NCBI RefSeq assembly: GCF_036194065.1
Contig: NZ_CP108095.1
Coordinates: 930,001 to 994,000, forward strand
DNA from: Streptomyces sp. NBC_00239
GTDB lineage: Bacteria; Actinomycetota; Actinomycetes; Streptomycetales; Streptomycetaceae
DNA length: 64,000 nucleotides
Reading direction: 5' to 3'
Of this stretch, positions 43,855 through 51,738 are shown one piece after another. The position numbers and the translations under genes are program-made. Below the pieces are notes generated by a model that worked only from the letters and a program-made list of their open reading frames with translations, did not search any database and was not told the origin of the DNA. The first letter of the stretch is position 1; each line of letters starts with the position of its first letter.

Positions 43855-44181
43855 TCAGCCGGATTCCGCGGCCGGGGCGGCCAGCAGGTGCAGGGCCCGG
43901 TGTTCGGCGGCGGCCTGCGCCGCCCCGGCCCCGAGCAGGCCCTGCTCGGCCGCCTCCCGCAGCGTCGCGCCGAGCTCGTCGCAGCGGGCGCAGCCCGGGG
44001 CCCATCCCGGTACGAGGTCGAGGTGACGGTTGGCCAGGTGACGCGCCAGCGCCTTCAGCGGGCCGGGGGCACCGCGGCGCGCATGTGGTTCCACCGCGGC
44101 CTGGCGCAGGCGGCTGCATTCGGCACAGGCCGCTGCGACGGCTCCAGGATCGGCACTCATGGGGGCCACGGTAGCGCCCAT
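43855..44181 (-). CDS. Small cysteine/histidine-containing protein, unknown function
   Basis: A 108-residue product (101 if ATG 44160 is used). It has two cysteine pairs, CAEC near residue 19 and CARC near residue 64, with H-x-x-x-R-H and NRHLD between them. A zinc ribbon or similar metal-binding fold is possible. The rest is alanine-rich helix (LREAAEQGLLGAGAAQAAAE). No signal peptide is seen. The start ATG 44181 follows a TACCCG-like -10 by six bases and could be leaderless. I recognise no named family. It lies between the secreted nuclease gene (convergent) and a toxin-antitoxin pair on the same strand. Confidence 0.6.
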   Translation of the reverse strand: MGATVAPMSADPGAVAAACAECSRLRQAAVEPHARRGAPGPLKALARHLANRHLDLVPGWAPGCARCDELGATLREAAEQGLLGAGAAQAAAEHRALHLLAAPAAESG

Positions 44182-44274
44182 GGGCCCCGGGTACCCGCCC
44201 CGGGCCCGACGACACGGACCGGCCGGCCGGCCCGGGCACCCCCGCTGACCGGCAGTGAAGACCGTGCATCCGCC

Positions 44275-44652
44275 TTACGGGCGCCAGGTCCGGAGCTGAT
44301 CGGCTATCCGGGCCGCGCTGCACTGCGGGTCGTACAGCTCGTGGGCGAGGTCGGCGAGCTGTTCGCGGGTCGGGGTCGCGGGAATGCCGCCGGCGTTCAG
44401 GTACATGACGGCCACGGCGCAGGCGACGGTGAGGTTGGAGGACTCCAGCCAGCGGCAGCGCCCGAGGGTGTGGACCAGGGCCGCGGCGCGGGCGTACGGG
44501 CCGTCGTAGACGGGCAGGTCGAGGAGCTCGGCGCGGTGCCGGGCGACGGCCGCCATGGGGACGCCGAGGTCGTCGGGGGCGGGGTCCTGCGCGCCGGCGC
44601 GTTCGGCGGCCTCCAGGATCCACGACAGGTCGATGTGCAGCGACATGCTCAC
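44275..44652 (-). CDS. Doc-like (Fic-family) toxin with degenerate active-site motif
   Basis: A 125-residue product whose GTG start overlaps the stop of the upstream antitoxin gene (GTGA). The layout matches Doc, the short Fic-fold toxin: an N-terminal helix (SLHIDLSWILEAAERAG), a central helix (YARAAALVHTLGRCRWLESS), then NLTVACAVAVMYLNAGGI, which aligns with the Doc helix around KRTALNSALLFL. The expected H-x-F-x-(D/E)-x-N-K-R motif is not there: the region reads CRWLESSNLT. Such degenerate Doc-like proteins are frequent in streptomycetes and are usually listed as toxin components. Whether this one still phosphorylates EF-Tu or any target is doubtful on the residues seen. Confidence 0.75.
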   Translation of the reverse strand: MSMSLHIDLSWILEAAERAGAQDPAPDDLGVPMAAVARHRAELLDLPVYDGPYARAAALVHTLGRCRWLESSNLTVACAVAVMYLNAGGIPATPTREQLADLAHELYDPQCSAARIADQLRTWRP

Positions 44653-44939
44653 GCGGCACCCCGCTTCGGCTCGGAGGACGGGGACGCCCCGGCGGGCAGG
44701 CCGGGCAGGGCCCGGTCGCCGCCGAGTTCGGCCTCCAGTCCGTCGAGGAAGCCGCCGTGCGCGTCGATGAGCCGTTGCGCCGCGGCCATTCCCGCGGCCC
44801 GCGCGCCACTGGTGTCCTCGGCGATGAGCCGTTCCACATAGCGGTTGAAGTCGAGGCCGCGGGCGGCCGCGGCGTCCTTCCCGGCGGCGAGCACATCCGG
44901 CTCCAGCCGCACCTGTGTCTGCTTGCGCTCACTGGCCAT
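44649..44939 (-). CDS. Antitoxin-like protein of a toxin-antitoxin pair
   Basis: A 96-residue protein upstream of, and overlapping, the Doc-like gene. ERKQTQVRLEPDVLAAGKDA followed by AAARGLDFNRYVERLIAEDT is a ribbon-helix-helix-like N-terminus (beta strand RKQTQVRL, then two helices) that would bind the operon promoter. The rest (AGMAAAQRLIDAHGGFLDGL) should contact the toxin. ATG 44939 lies six bases after TACCGT, with no ribosome site, suggesting a leaderless message. Gene order, antitoxin first with a four-base overlap, is the standard arrangement. Confidence 0.78.
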   Translation of the reverse strand: MASERKQTQVRLEPDVLAAGKDAAAARGLDFNRYVERLIAEDTSGARAAGMAAAQRLIDAHGGFLDGLEAELGGDRALPGLPAGASPSSEPKRGAA

Positions 44940-45185
44940 CCGGCCACGGTAGCAGGGTGGTACCAGCCGCACGAGGGATCCGGCGGACCGGGCCCATTCT
45001 TCTCTCCGCATCCGCCAACGGCCATTCAAATGACGGCATTTGGGGAAACCCTGACCGTCCGCGCGATGCCGGTCGCGCGCGGGGACCGGCTACGGTCCGG
45101 CCGCGTACGACACGACGGCGCGGACGCTCCGGCCCGGCAGCCCGTGGACGCCTGACCGGGGGCCGCGCCGGGTGGGGCGGGGTGG

Positions 45186-45226
45186 GGCCCAGGACGGGAA
45201 CGCGACGGCGTCCCCCGCCCTGGGCC
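45186..45226 (-). terminator. Probable terminator of the nitrobindin-like gene
   Basis: GGCCCAGGACGGG (45186-45198) and CCCGCCCTGGGCC (45214-45226) pair with one mismatch, 31 bases past the stop codon. Confidence 0.6.
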
Positions 45227-45256
45227 ACGGCGGTCACCGACCGCCGCAACCGCCGG

Positions 45257-45799
45257 TCAGGGGCGGACCGGGCGGAGTTCGGCGGCGAGGTGGTGGTGGT
45301 ACCCCTCGCCCATCGCCGCCATCTCCTGCGTGATCGACAGGGTCCCGTCGCCGAGGGTGTACCGGCGGCGCATGCCGGTGACCTCCTTGGCCCGGGGAGT
45401 GAGCGCCACGTGGTCCGTCGCCAGCTCGATCCCGGCGTCCGTCACGCGCCCGGTGTACGTCTCCACGATGCCCGTCGGGTGCGCGAGGACCACCTCGAGG
45501 GAGGCGTCCGGCAGCACCCGCCACCAGCCGCTCTCCCGCCCGGACGGGCGCAGCGCCGTCCCGGACGCGTCGACCAGCCAGGCCCGGGACTCGTACCGCA
45601 GGAACGGCCGGCCGTCGTGGCTGAAGCTGATCTCCTGCTCGTAGCGGAAGCCCTCCTCCAGGGTGGGGTACTCGCCCTGCCCGCGACCGCGCCACCGCCC
45701 GAGCAGGTCCAGGACCGGCTTCAGCTGCGCGTGCGGTTCGGGTCCCTCGCCGAGGACGTGGGTGTCGGGGTACGGGTTCTCCTGCACCGGTTCGAGCAC
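45257..45799 (-). CDS. Nitrobindin-like heme-binding beta-barrel protein (FABP-like, THAP4 type)
   Basis: A 180-residue protein of the bacterial nitrobindin family, which binds ferric heme in a ten-strand barrel and isomerises peroxynitrite or reacts with NO. GTG 45799 follows GAGGGG by eight bases. The signature G-x-W-x-G-x-G is in LLGRWRGRGQGEYPTLEEGF. FSHDGRPFLRYESRAWL, ESGWWRVLPDASLEVVLAHP and GIVETYTGRV are the usual barrel strands, and the proximal histidine is expected in the YHHHLAAEL end. There are no partner genes on the strand. It is divergent from the ABC exporter at 46277. Heme binding is inferred from the family. Confidence 0.9.
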   Translation of the reverse strand: MLEPVQENPYPDTHVLGEGPEPHAQLKPVLDLLGRWRGRGQGEYPTLEEGFRYEQEISFSHDGRPFLRYESRAWLVDASGTALRPSGRESGWWRVLPDASLEVVLAHPTGIVETYTGRVTDAGIELATDHVALTPRAKEVTGMRRRYTLGDGTLSITQEMAAMGEGYHHHLAAELRPVRP

Positions 45800-46276
45800 G
45801 ATGGGCCCCTCTTGTCCGCCGCGGCCCCCACGGGACCCGTCCGGCCCCCCATTGTCGACCGCCGCACCCCGCCGCGCCCCCGAAGCCCGCGAAGTGCCGC
45901 CCACCGGACCGGCCGACGGCCCGTCCACAGGTCCCCCGACGGCCCGTCAACGGCCCACCGGTCCGCCCACCGGGCGGCCCGCAACCGGTTTCCGCCGTCG
46001 CGACCCGCCCACCGACCGGTTCCGGCCAACCTCCCACCTCCGCGCGGCCCGGCGCGGGCGCGGGGCGCGAAACGATCAGCCACCAGCTCGGCTCCGTCCG
46101 CCCCCGCAGGTCGGCCAGATCCGGCTGCTCCGTCCTCCCGCCTGCGGTGTACTCACTCCTCCCGTTCCCCTCCGGCAGCCCCGAGCCCCTCCCCCGCACC
46201 GCGGGGCGGGCCTCCTCGCCACGCCTCCGGCCAGGTCGAACCGGGTTTCCCGCACGCCGAGTTGAAGGAGGGCACC
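45800..46276. other. Divergent intergenic region, no gene seen
   Basis: A 477-base C-rich gap between the nitrobindin-like gene and the ABC exporter. I looked for a short peptide-precursor gene for the exporter and found none with a ribosome site. It contains repeated CCGGACCGGCCGAC/CGGCCC-type sequence and presumably both promoters. Confidence 0.5.
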
Positions 46277-48160
46277 ATGTCCCAGCAGCAGGCCGAGAAA
46301 CCGCGAACCGCCGCGCTTCCCGCGCCGCCGGAGTTCACGTACACCCGGGGGCAGCACAACGCGACGATGGAGCAGTTGTCCCTCCGGCAGATGGCCCGGC
46401 GGGTGCCGGCCGCCCTCGTCCAGACGGCGAGGCTGGCCTGGGCGGTGAACCGGACCGCGTTCGTCTGGCTGGTGTCCGCCCAGCTCGTCGGCGGGATCTG
46501 TACGGCCGGCGCGCTGACGGCCGTGTCCCGTGCCATGGGCCCGCTGCTGGCGGGCGGCACCGTCGAGCAGCGGATCTCCGGCGCCGCCTGGCCGCTGGCG
46601 GCCGCGGCGGCGATGACGGCACTGGGCGCGCTGGCGTCCATCGCGTCGGGGAGCGCCGCCCGCCGCCTGAACCCCGGCATGGCGACGATCGCGGACCTGG
46701 CCATGGTCGACGCCCACATGGACGTCGAGCTGGCCGCCTACGACGCCCCCGACTTCACCGAGCGTTCCGAGGCCGCCGAGACCGGCTCCGCCCGTTCCGG
46801 CATGCTCCTGCAGGACGCCCTCGGCTTCACCGGCGGCCTGATCGACATGGTCGCGGTGGCCTCCGTGCTGTCGGTGGTGCATCCGGTGCTGCTGCCGCTC
46901 CTGCTGCTGTCGGTGGTCCCCCGCGGCCTGGGCTCCGTCCTCGCCGCCCGCCTCGACTACCGCCTCCACAACGAGACGATCGCCTCTCGAAACATCCGCA
47001 ACATGATGCGCTGGCACCTGACCACCCCGAAGCTCGCGGACGAGCTGCGCGGGAACGGCATGCGCCCGTACGCCCACCACTGGTACGCCGCCGTCTGCGC
47101 GCGGATCGACGCGAAGATGGTCGGCTCCGCCCCCCGCTACCTGGCCGTCTACCTGACCGCCGCGGTCGTCTCCGGCCTCTTCCTCGTCCTGACCTGGGCC
47201 TGTCTGGGCGCGCTGGTCCTCGGCGGCTACATGGCCATCGGCGCCGCCGGCACCGCGATCGTCGCCATGCGGACCTCGACCGCGGCCCTGTCCCAACTGG
47301 TCGTGTACGGGGCCGCGATGTTCCAGCACGCCCTCTACCTCGGCGACTACACCGCCTTCATCGCGCAGGCCGCCGAGCAGTCCGGCCCCCGCGGCGCGCA
47401 GCGGATGGAGGCGCCGGGGAAGATCCGCTTCGAGGGTGCCACGTACACGTACCCGGGGAAGGAGGCGCCGGCCCTGGGGCCGGTCGACCTGACGCTCAAC
47501 CGGGGCGAAGTGGTCGCCCTCGTCGGCGAGAACGGCGCGGGCAAGTCCACGTTCATCCGGCTCCTCACCTCGCTGACGGCCCCGACCTCGGGAACGGTGG
47601 CCTGGGACGGCGTGCCGACCTCGGCGTCGGACCAGCGGTCGGCCTGGAGCCACGTCGGGCTGGTCACCCAGTCCTACGGCTGGTGGCCGTTCTCCGCGCG
47701 CGAGAACGTCACCCTGGGCCAGGCCGACCCGCGCGGCGAGGACGCGGTGTGGGACGCGCTGCGCGCGGTGGGGATGGCCGAGACCGTCGAGGGGTTCCCG
47801 AACGGTCTGGACACCCTGCTGGCCCGTTCGCTGTGGGGCGGCCACGAGCCCTCGGGCGGCCAGTGGCAGCGGCTGGCCTGCGGGCGCGCCTTCCACCGGC
47901 GCCCGGCGCTGCTGGTGATGGACGAGCCGACGTCCGCGATGGACCCGCGTGGCGAGCACATGGTCTTCTCCGGCCTGCGGGACATGAAGGAGGACCGGAT
48001 CACCGTGATCGTCACGCACCGCATGGAGAACTGCCGCCTCGCCGACCGGATCGTCGTCCTCGACCACGGCAGGGTCATCGAGGAGGGCACGTACGAGCAG
48101 CTGTCCCGGGTGGACGGCGGCACGTTCGCCGAACTGGTCCGGCTGTCGATGGACCGGTAG
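46277..48160 (+). CDS. ABC exporter, fused membrane and ATP-binding domains
   Basis: A 627-residue half-transporter. ATG 46277 follows GAAGGAGG. Residues about 45-350 carry the membrane segments (TAFVWLVSAQLVGGICTAGA; AVASVLSVVHPVLLPLLLLS; YLTAAVVSGLFLVLTWACLG). The ATPase follows: Walker A VALVGENGAGKSTFIRLL, Q-loop VGLVTQSYGWWPFSARENVT, signature EPSGGQWQRLACGRA, Walker B ALLVMDEPTSAMD and TVIVTHRMENCRLADRI. It would work as a homodimer, since no partner gene is adjacent. The sequence style resembles exporters beside lanthipeptide or lasso-peptide clusters (without a peptidase domain), but no precursor or modification gene is seen here. A tandem repeat array begins at its stop codon. Confidence 0.92.
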   Translation: MSQQQAEKPRTAALPAPPEFTYTRGQHNATMEQLSLRQMARRVPAALVQTARLAWAVNRTAFVWLVSAQLVGGICTAGALTAVSRAMGPLLAGGTVEQRISGAAWPLAAAAAMTALGALASIASGSAARRLNPGMATIADLAMVDAHMDVELAAYDAPDFTERSEAAETGSARSGMLLQDALGFTGGLIDMVAVASVLSVVHPVLLPLLLLSVVPRGLGSVLAARLDYRLHNETIASRNIRNMMRWHLTTPKLADELRGNGMRPYAHHWYAAVCARIDAKMVGSAPRYLAVYLTAAVVSGLFLVLTWACLGALVLGGYMAIGAAGTAIVAMRTSTAALSQLVVYGAAMFQHALYLGDYTAFIAQAAEQSGPRGAQRMEAPGKIRFEGATYTYPGKEAPALGPVDLTLNRGEVVALVGENGAGKSTFIRLLTSLTAPTSGTVAWDGVPTSASDQRSAWSHVGLVTQSYGWWPFSARENVTLGQADPRGEDAVWDALRAVGMAETVEGFPNGLDTLLARSLWGGHEPSGGQWQRLACGRAFHRRPALLVMDEPTSAMDPRGEHMVFSGLRDMKEDRITVIVTHRMENCRLADRIVVLDHGRVIEEGTYEQLSRVDGGTFAELVRLSMDR

Positions 48161-48234
48161 GCGGTGGGACGGTAGGCGGTGGATCGGTAGGCGGTGGATC
48201 GGTAGGCGGTGGATCGGTCGGTAGGCGGTGGGTC
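48156..48234. repeat. Five-copy 15-base tandem repeat starting at the ABC exporter stop codon
   Basis: GGTAGGCGGTGGATC or one-base variants occur at 48156, 48171, 48186, 48201 and, after a four-base GGTC insert, 48220. The TAG stop of the exporter gene is in the first copy. The array lies just before the end of the convergent GH63-like gene. Confidence 0.9.
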
Positions 48235-48296
48235 GTGAGCCGTAGCCGTCACCCGTAGGCCGGCCCTCGGGGGTGGCTCCGGCGGGTGCGCCGGGG

Positions 48297-49946
48297 CTAC
48301 TCCCCGCACGCCAGGTCGATGAACAGGGCCGCGGACCAGCCGAAGCCGGAGGTCGCGCCCGCCGCGCGGGCTCCGGTGAGCGGGTTCCAGTACTCGTAGA
48401 GGCCGCCGGCGTCGCGGACCATCGCCAGGGTCCGCTGCCGGAGTTCCTCCGCGGTGGCGGCGAATCCGGACCGGCGCAGGCCTTCGACGAGGAGGTGGTT
48501 GACGTTGAGCCAGACCGGTCCGCGCCACATGGCGTCCGGGGCGAAGGCGGGATCGTCGAACGCCACGGTCGGGACGGGGTGTTCCCCCCAGAAGGCGGCG
48601 GAGCGCAGGGTCCGTTCGAGCGTGGCGGCCACGTCGGCGGGCAGGCGTCCGGTGAGCAGCGGCATCAGGTCCAGGACGGTCCGTACGGGTACCTCCTCGC
48701 CGGCCGCCAGGGTGGTGAAGCGGGTGCCGTTCCAGCGTTCGGCGACCAGCAGCGCGGCGTGTCCGGCCGCGCGGGCCCGCCAGTCTTCGGCCTCCGACGG
48801 CAGGCCGATCGCGTCCGCGATGTCCGCGAGCCGGTCGGCCTGGAGCACGAGGTAGGAGTTGAGGTCGGGGGGCTCGGCCCGGGGGCCGTGGTCCCATACG
48901 GGGCTGTCGTCGAGGCCGGAGGAGTAGGGGTGCAGGTATTCGGGGAGGCCGTCGCCGTCCGGGTCGGAGTGGGAGAACCACCAGGTGTGCGCGCGGACGA
49001 GCTTCGGGTAGACGGCGGCGAGGAAGGGGACGTCCGGGTCGGCCTCGTGGACCTTCCACACGGCCCAAGCGGCCAGCGGCGGTTTGGTGACCGGGACCAC
49101 GCCGGAGGAGGGGGCGGCTCCGTTGGCCCGGCCGACGTGTTCGCCCAGCCGGGCGAGGTCCGAGCGCGGGAGGTCGGTCGTCTCGGCGAGGACGCCGTGG
49201 TCGTGGACGACGTCGGGGAGCCGGCCGTCGGGCAGTTGGTGGTCGAGCAGCAGCAGGATCTGGTCGCGGGCGAGCGCGGGCCAGGCGTGCCGCAGTCCCA
49301 CCGCGTGGAAGAGGGCGTCCCAGTTCCAGACGCCGACGTACCCGTATTTCGACGGGACGAGGCCTTCGCGGCCGCCGATCGGCAGCAGGTTGACGGCCAG
49401 CGTCCACCAGGCCATCCGGGCCCGCTCCGCGAGGTCGGGGCGTACGGCCGGCATGCGGGCGAACCACTGGTCCCACCGGGCCCGCGCCGCGGCGCGCACG
49501 GCCGGCGCCGACCAGTGCCCGGGCGGGCCGGTCAGGACGTGGCACCCGGTGAGGGCGAGGGTGCGTTCCGTGCCGTCCGGCAGCCGCCAGCGGGCCCGAC
49601 CGTCACGTCCTGCGATGACGAGGGTGGCGGTGTCGGCGAACATCAGCGTGGCGCCGTTCGCGAACTCCACCCCGGTGGGTGTCGCCGAGACGACGGGGGC
49701 GGGGCGTCCGTCACGGTCGCGTACGACGAGCGCGGTCAGTTCGGTGGTCGCGTCGAGCGGGGTCTCGTACTGCGCCCGAGCGACCCGGAGGCCGTCCGGG
49801 CCGGCCGTGACGAGCAGCCGGGAGCCGCGCTCGGTGAACGGCCGCTCCACGAGGTCGAGTTCGAGGTCGAGGTCGAGTGGGAGGTCGGGGCCGAGGTCGT
49901 GGCCGGGGCCGGGGTCGGGGCCGGGGTCGGGGCCGGGGCCGGGCAT
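48297..49946 (-). CDS. GH63/MGH-type (alpha/alpha)6 glycoside hydrolase
   Basis: About 549 residues, the last gene of the carbohydrate operon. After an odd Pro-Gly-Asp-rich start (GPGPDPGPDPGPG, written by a GGGGCC/GGTCGG repeat at about 49866-49945) comes a beta domain (RLLVTAGPDGLRVARAQYET), then the helical barrel. GLVPSKYGYVGVWNWDALFH, LLLLDHQLPDGRLPDVVHDH, YPKLVRAHTWWFSHSDPDGD, FDDPAFAPDAMWRGPVWLNV and YEYWNPLTGARAAGATSGFG are typical of the GH63 and mannosylglycerate-hydrolase-like group, which cleaves alpha-glucosides or alpha-mannosides. The acids in WNWD and YEYW are the expected catalytic positions. It has no signal peptide, so it acts on imported sugar. ATG 49946 overlaps the permease stop. 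The exact substrate is unknown. Confidence 0.88.
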   Translation of the reverse strand: MPGPGPDPGPDPGPGHDLGPDLPLDLDLELDLVERPFTERGSRLLVTAGPDGLRVARAQYETPLDATTELTALVVRDRDGRPAPVVSATPTGVEFANGATLMFADTATLVIAGRDGRARWRLPDGTERTLALTGCHVLTGPPGHWSAPAVRAAARARWDQWFARMPAVRPDLAERARMAWWTLAVNLLPIGGREGLVPSKYGYVGVWNWDALFHAVGLRHAWPALARDQILLLLDHQLPDGRLPDVVHDHGVLAETTDLPRSDLARLGEHVGRANGAAPSSGVVPVTKPPLAAWAVWKVHEADPDVPFLAAVYPKLVRAHTWWFSHSDPDGDGLPEYLHPYSSGLDDSPVWDHGPRAEPPDLNSYLVLQADRLADIADAIGLPSEAEDWRARAAGHAALLVAERWNGTRFTTLAAGEEVPVRTVLDLMPLLTGRLPADVAATLERTLRSAAFWGEHPVPTVAFDDPAFAPDAMWRGPVWLNVNHLLVEGLRRSGFAATAEELRQRTLAMVRDAGGLYEYWNPLTGARAAGATSGFGWSAALFIDLACGE

Positions 49947-50770
49947 CAGCGTCCTCCCAGGCCCGACGAGGCCATGCTGTTGAGGATCTTGCGCTGTCCG
50001 ACGAGGAAGGCGATGAGCATCGGCACCACGGTCATCGCGGACAGGGCGGCGGTCAGCCCGTAGTCGACGCCGCCGCGCTGGGAGCTGAAGGAGTCCAGCA
50101 GCAGCGGGACGGTGAAGAGGTCCGGGGTGTTCAGGAACACGAGCGGGAAGAAGTAGCTGTTCCAGCTGGCCAGGAAGACGATGATGCCGAGCGTCCACAG
50201 GCCGGGCCGGATGTTGGGAAGGATGATCCGCCAGAAGATGGTCCACCGGCCCGCCCCGTCGATCCGCGCCGCGTCCTCCAGTTCGACCGGGACGGCCCGG
50301 ATGAACTGGCGCAGCAGGAACACCGCGAACGGGTTGGCGACGGCCGGCAGGATCAGCGCCAGGTGGGAGTCGATGAGCTGGAACCTGGCCAGCATGATGT
50401 ACAGCGGCACGATCGTGACCTGCGCCGGAACCATCTGCGTCGCCAGCAGCAGGCCGAACAGCGGACCGGAGCCGCGGAACGGGATCCGGGCGAAGGCGTA
50501 CGCCGCCATCGCGCCGGTGAACAGGGTGGCCGCGACGGTGACGGCCGCGATGTACATGCTGTTCCAGTAGGCCCGCCCGAGCGCCACCTCGCCCAGGACG
50601 TCGGGGTAGTTCTGCGGGCGCCACGGGCCGGGCAGCCACGCCAGCGGCTCGTTGATCATCTGGTGGACGCCCTTGAAGGAGGCCAGCATCATCCAGATGA
50701 ACGGGAAGAGCATGAGCAGCCCGCCGAGGGCGAGGGCGGCGTGCAGGAGGATCTGTTTGCGGTGGTTCAT
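49946..50770 (-). CDS. Carbohydrate ABC transporter permease, MalG type
   Basis: A 274-residue inner-membrane protein; ATG 50770 follows GAGGCCGGGC. Six membrane segments are visible (LHAALALGGLLMLFPFIWMM; SMYIAAVTVAATLFTGAMAA; FGLLLATQMVPAQVTIVPLY; and others). The coupling loop motif is LEDAARIDGAGRWTIFWRII, the EAA-type sequence that docks the ATPase. It ends with KILNSMASSGLGGR. It pairs with the MalF-type permease eight bases upstream and the lipoprotein before that. No ATPase gene is in the operon; streptomycete sugar importers of this class usually share the MsiK ATPase encoded elsewhere. Confidence 0.95.
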   Translation of the reverse strand: MNHRKQILLHAALALGGLLMLFPFIWMMLASFKGVHQMINEPLAWLPGPWRPQNYPDVLGEVALGRAYWNSMYIAAVTVAATLFTGAMAAYAFARIPFRGSGPLFGLLLATQMVPAQVTIVPLYIMLARFQLIDSHLALILPAVANPFAVFLLRQFIRAVPVELEDAARIDGAGRWTIFWRIILPNIRPGLWTLGIIVFLASWNSYFFPLVFLNTPDLFTVPLLLDSFSSQRGGVDYGLTAALSAMTVVPMLIAFLVGQRKILNSMASSGLGGR

Positions 50771-50778
50771 GCCCGGCC

Positions 50779-51738
50779 TCACGACTCGTAGTGGACGAAG
50801 CGTTTCTGCGCCTTGAACTGGACCGCCGTGACGATCAGCGTCAGCAGCAGGAGGATCAGGGCGGCGGCGCTCGACAGGCCGAAGTGGAACTCGCGGAAAC
50901 CCTGTTGGTAGACCTTGTAGACGATGGTCTGGGCGCCCTCGTTGTGGTCGGGGTTGACCAGGACGTAGATCAGGTCGAACGCCTGGAACGAGCTGATCAC
51001 CGAGACCACCACGGTGAAGAAGACGGTCGGCGAGAGCATCGGCAGGATGACCGACCGCAGGGTCTGCCACGGCCCGGCGCCGTCGATCTTCGCCGCTTCC
51101 AGCAGGCTGGTGGGGATGGTGGCCAGCCCGGCGAGGAAGATCACCACGTTGAGGCCGAGCGAGGACCACACCGTCACGGCGGCGATGGCGGGGACGACCC
51201 AGGTCGGATCCTCCAGCCAGTTCGGGAGAGTGATCCCGAAAAGGTCGTGGACGGTCCCGTTGAGGATGCCGTCGGTGCCGCTGCCGAGGATCATCTGCCA
51301 GATGACCGACACGGCGACCGAGCTGGTCACGACCGGCAGGAAGTAGATCACCCGGTAGGCCGTGCGGCCCCGTACGCCGTGCAGGGCGAGCGCCAGCAGC
51401 AGCGCCACGACGAGGCCGCCCGGCACGGTGATCAGGCCGATCTTGACGGTGTTCCAGACCGCGCGCCCGAAGTACGGGTCGGTCAGCTGGGCCCTGAAGT
51501 TGTCCAGCCCCACCCAGGTCGCGTCGCCGAGCCCGTCCCACTTCATGAAGGACAGCACGATCGCGAAGCCGAGCGGCCCGACGAGGAACACCAGCAGGCC
51601 GAGCATCTGAGGGGCGAGGAAGACCAGGGCCCACCGGCGGTCCCGCCGCCGCCAGAGCGGTTCGGGAACGCTCCGGGCGGGCGCGCCGGGGGCGGGTCGG
51701 GAGCGCCGGCGGTCCGGCGCCTCGGTGACGACGCTCAC
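50779..51738 (-). CDS. Carbohydrate ABC transporter permease, MalF type
   Basis: A 319-residue permease whose GTG at 51738 overlaps the binding-protein stop. The N-terminus is charged (RRRSRPAPGAPARS). Six membrane segments follow (ALVFLAPQMLGLLVFLVGPL; LITVPGGLVVALLLALALHG; VIYFLPVVTSSVAVSVIWQM; and others). LLEAAKIDGAGPWQTLRSVI is the EAA loop. MKWDGLGDATWVGLDNF near the first outer loop is common in di- and oligosaccharide importers of actinomycetes. It works with the MalG-type partner and a shared ATPase. Confidence 0.95.
   Translation of the reverse strand: MSVVTEAPDRRRSRPAPGAPARSVPEPLWRRRDRRWALVFLAPQMLGLLVFLVGPLGFAIVLSFMKWDGLGDATWVGLDNFRAQLTDPYFGRAVWNTVKIGLITVPGGLVVALLLALALHGVRGRTAYRVIYFLPVVTSSVAVSVIWQMILGSGTDGILNGTVHDLFGITLPNWLEDPTWVVPAIAAVTVWSSLGLNVVIFLAGLATIPTSLLEAAKIDGAGPWQTLRSVILPMLSPTVFFTVVVSVISSFQAFDLIYVLVNPDHNEGAQTIVYKVYQQGFREFHFGLSSAAALILLLLTLIVTAVQFKAQKRFVHYES

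Noticed and set aside
45031..45156. A 41-residue frame upstream of the antitoxin gene, plus strand
   Set aside because: No ribosome site and no recognisable sequence; it lies between two minus-strand genes and may be chance in high-GC DNA.
45800..46276. Lanthipeptide or lasso precursor gene for the ABC exporter
   Set aside because: No short frame with a ribosome site, leader-like sequence and Cys/Ser/Thr-rich core was found, and no modification enzyme is near.
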